From: Bacteroidota bacterium
GTDB lineage: Bacteria > Bacteroidota > Bacteroidia > Bacteroidales > CAIXZF01
Direction of reading: 5' to 3'
Length of the DNA: 64,000 nt
Assembly: GCA_022709385.1 (NCBI GenBank)
Contig: JAKLIX010000002.1
Coordinates: 108,535-172,534 of the forward strand
Within the stretch, counting starts at the first letter, position 1, and the number at the start of each line of letters is the position of its first letter. Below the pieces are notes generated by a model, which saw only the letters and a program-made list of their open reading frames with translations, did not search any database and had not been told where the DNA came from. Made by a program: the position numbers and the translations under genes. Positions 61,942 to 64,000 of the stretch are shown here, one piece after another.

Positions 61942-64000
61942 ATGAATCTCACAAACATCCCCGGCTACCCGCTCAGTCACGCCCAGAAACGGATCTGGTA
62001 CACTGAGATGATCCACCTGAACACAGCTTTTGCCAACCTTCCGTTTAAAGTCATATGCGAAGGCAGCATCGACTTCAGCCTCCTCACCACGGCCATCCGC
62101 CATGTGATAAAGACCAATGAAGGCCTCAGAATACAACTTCGGGAAAAGGAAGTGAACGGCATGACGGAAATCGAACAATACGTCTGCATAGACGTGCCGG
62201 AACAGTTTCCGGAATTCGATTTTTCCGGCCCGGGCGGCGCTGCGCGACTCAGTGAATGGCTCGGCCGCCAAAGCAGGCTGCCCTTCACACTCACCGGAAA
62301 TCCCCTCTTTTATTTCGCCCTGCTGCGATATTCCGATACCGAATGGGGATATTTCCTCAATATCCATCACCTGATCGCCGACGGCTGGACTGTCAACCTG
62401 ATTACCAAGGCTATCCAGGATAATTATCAAAAATTGCTGCGCCAGGAACCGCTGACGGAAGAAAGATATCCCTCCTTTATCGACAGCCTTCAGGATGAGG
62501 AAAACTATCTTCAGTCCGATGCCTGTGCAAAAGACCGCGAATTCTGGTTCTCCGACCTCCTGCCCATGCCTGAGGAAATCGTACTTCCATTCAGTAAAAA
62601 CAGAAGCGACAACATCCGGGCGAAAACCTGCAGTCTGACCTTCTCTTCCTCAGTCAGACAAAAGATGCATGCCTACTGCGAATCAACCCACAGCTCTGTT
62701 TTCAAACTCGTTCTCTCTGCCCTGGCTGTCTATGTAAACCGCATCACCGGACTTGACGATGTGGTGATCTCCACGGTGAACCATGGCCGCGATAAACCGG
62801 AACATAAGCTAATGACAGGCATGTTCGTGAGTACTTTCCCGGTCAGAATCAGCCTCGGTAAGGATCTCCCCTTCGAAAGCCTCGTAAGCAGCGCCGGTGA
62901 AAAACTCAACAAGCTGGTGAGGAATCATTCGCGCTACCCGGCTGACCGCCTGATCAGCGAACTGAGAGAGAAAACAGGAAGCGATCCTTCCTGGATCATG
63001 AACCTGATGCTCGTGGGTCACCCCAATCTCAGCAGCGATTCACTGAAGCTGGAATACATCTTCCCCGCTTATGAGCCTTCCCCCCTCGCCATCCATATCA
63101 ACCCCTCAGGCAAAGATGCGCTGGGAGAACTGGAACTGCTGTTCAACTACCAGGTAGACTTGTTCGACGAAGCCGACATCGTCAGCATCTTCAAAACGAT
63201 AGAAACTATCCTCGACGACGGCCTCTCCCGCCCGGAACAAATCCTCAGCCATCTCAGGCTTGTTTCTGAACATGAGTACGACCTGATCATGAATCAGTTC
63301 AACAATACCGCGGTGGATTTTCCGAAACCCCTCTTCCTGAAAGATCTTTTTGAAGCACAGGTGGAAAGAAGCCCGGATAAACCAGCGGTGGTTTACCAAG
63401 ATATTGTATTAACATACAGAGAGTTAAACAATAAAGCCAATCAGTTGGCGGCTAAGCTCAGGCAACTCGGCGGGAAACCGGATGCCGTGGTGGGTATCCT
63501 GGCTGAACGATCGCATGCCATGATCGTTGCCCTGATGGCCACGGTCAAAGCGGGCTGTGCTTACGTCCCCATCGATGCCGCCTACCCGGCCGAACGCATC
63601 CAATATATGCTGGAAAACAGCCAGGCCTTCGTGCTGCTGTCGAATCCGCAACTCGTTGAGAAAACAGGCTATACAGGCCCCTTTGTGGATATTGAAGATG
63701 AGGCCGTTTACCGGGGCGATGAAGGCAATCCGGTAACCATCAACAGTCCCCACGACCTCTTGTATATCATTTATACCTCCGGTTCAACGGGAACACCCAA
63801 AGGCGTTATGATAGAACAATGGTCGGTTACCCATTTCGTCCTCTGGCATATCAGCCTGAACGGACTGAATGAACATGACAGGGTCAGCAAGTTCGCCTCC
63901 TTTGGTTTCGATGTGTCGGTGATCGAGATGTATCCCACCCTGATCACCGGGGCTACCCTGCATATCATCGGGGATGACATCCGTCTGTCACTTTTCCAGT
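61942..64000 (+). CDS. Non-ribosomal peptide synthetase, 5' part (C-A-...), cut by window edge
   Basis: The frame opens at ATG 61942 and runs past base 64000; 686 codons are visible. Residues about 8-440 are a condensation domain with the active-site motif HHLIADG (in NIHHLIADGW) and the start signature YPLSHAQKRIWY. Residues from about 470 are an adenylation domain: LTYRELNNKANQLA, the A3 core YTSGSTGTPKGVM (about residue 611 on) and FASFGFDVSVIEMY. Beginning with a condensation domain suggests either an acylated (lipopeptide) start or an upstream partner; none is encoded just upstream. The exporter gene ends 11 bases before the start codon. Confidence 0.93.
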   Translation, partial: MNLTNIPGYPLSHAQKRIWYTEMIHLNTAFANLPFKVICEGSIDFSLLTTAIRHVIKTNEGLRIQLREKEVNGMTEIEQYVCIDVPEQFPEFDFSGPGGAARLSEWLGRQSRLPFTLTGNPLFYFALLRYSDTEWGYFLNIHHLIADGWTVNLITKAIQDNYQKLLRQEPLTEERYPSFIDSLQDEENYLQSDACAKDREFWFSDLLPMPEEIVLPFSKNRSDNIRAKTCSLTFSSSVRQKMHAYCESTHSSVFKLVLSALAVYVNRITGLDDVVISTVNHGRDKPEHKLMTGMFVSTFPVRISLGKDLPFESLVSSAGEKLNKLVRNHSRYPADRLISELREKTGSDPSWIMNLMLVGHPNLSSDSLKLEYIFPAYEPSPLAIHINPSGKDALGELELLFNYQVDLFDEADIVSIFKTIETILDDGLSRPEQILSHLRLVSEHEYDLIMNQFNNTAVDFPKPLFLKDLFEAQVERSPDKPAVVYQDIVLTYRELNNKANQLAAKLRQLGGKPDAVVGILAERSHAMIVALMATVKAGCAYVPIDAAYPAERIQYMLENSQAFVLLSNPQLVEKTGYTGPFVDIEDEAVYRGDEGNPVTINSPHDLLYIIYTSGSTGTPKGVMIEQWSVTHFVLWHISLNGLNEHDRVSKFASFGFDVSVIEMYPTLITGATLHIIGDDIRLSLFQ

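Overview
The window looks like a chromosome segment of an uncultured, largely anaerobic member of the Bacteroidota, probably Bacteroidales-like. The evidence is large secreted proteins ending in type A Por (T9SS) sorting domains, promoters with the Bacteroidota-type TAnnTTTG -7 box (a textbook TTTG-N19-TATATTTG copy lies ahead of nrfHA), a four-helix-bundle (23S IVS family) protein, and a FISUMP/dockerin secreted protein. I see no rRNA, tRNA, CRISPR array or insertion sequence. Coding density is high, and no stretch above 300 bases lacks a gene. The few intergenic gaps are unusually rich in short repeats.

Layout. 0.2-3.9 kb (minus): a four-helix membrane protein followed by a 1105-residue fusion of an NAD-dependent epimerase-type SDR, a helical domain and a complete [FeFe] hydrogenase. 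4.1-9.5 kb (plus): a sensor kinase/NarL-type regulator pair, an outer-membrane beta-barrel and AmtB, then a GNAT protein. 9.6-13.6 kb (minus): a giant T9SS cargo protein. 13.8-18.6 kb (plus): two membrane/glycosyl-transfer genes and a stand-alone EF-G. 18.7-25.5 kb (minus): a methyltransferase and two secreted proteins that share a dockerin-bearing module; the larger also seems to carry a cohesin-like module. 25.6-27.3 kb (plus): a C69 dipeptidase. 27.4-29.7 kb (minus): a cupin, a DUF438/hemerythrin/PAS protein and a DUF1858-DUF2249-type protein. 29.9-35.0 kb (minus): a tight run ftcD - aspA-like - hydF - SDR. 35.2-39.7 kb: a convergent DUF5916 and YfhO-like pair with overlapping ends.

40.0-43.8 kb (plus): a cysteine-rich small protein, a DsrC with both redox cysteines, a DsrM-like membrane cytochrome b, a DsrK-like non-cubane Fe-S protein and a cysteine-desulfurase-like enzyme, without any sulfite reductase in view. 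I consider this and the hydrogenase fusion the strongest candidates for undescribed biology. 44-50.8 kb: a four-helix-bundle protein, a 25-bp tandem repeat, an S9-type hydrolase, a KamA-like radical SAM enzyme with an unusual cysteine motif, an MscS channel, an AlkD-like glycosylase and a GT-C-like membrane protein. 50.8-58.2 kb (minus): nrfH-nrfA (nitrite to ammonium), a lipoate ligase, a DUF1338/HglS-type 2-oxoadipate enzyme and a YdiJ-like FAD/Fe-S dehydrogenase. 58.3-64.0 kb (plus): DUF711, a class V aminotransferase, a 14-TM exporter and the start of an NRPS, closely spaced like one biosynthetic operon cut by the window edge.

Together the genes suggest a fermentative and respiratory anaerobe that makes or uses H2 (hydrogenase, HydF), reduces nitrite to ammonium (NrfHA), takes up ammonium (AmtB), ferments amino acids (FTCD, AspA-like, KamA-like, HglS-like) and runs a thiol/disulfide respiratory module (DsrC-DsrMK). 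Three loci carry copies of a GAGACGCGAT/ATCGCGTCTC palindromic repeat; one supplies the last codons and the stop of nrfH. All functional calls come from reading motifs by eye; no searches were run.
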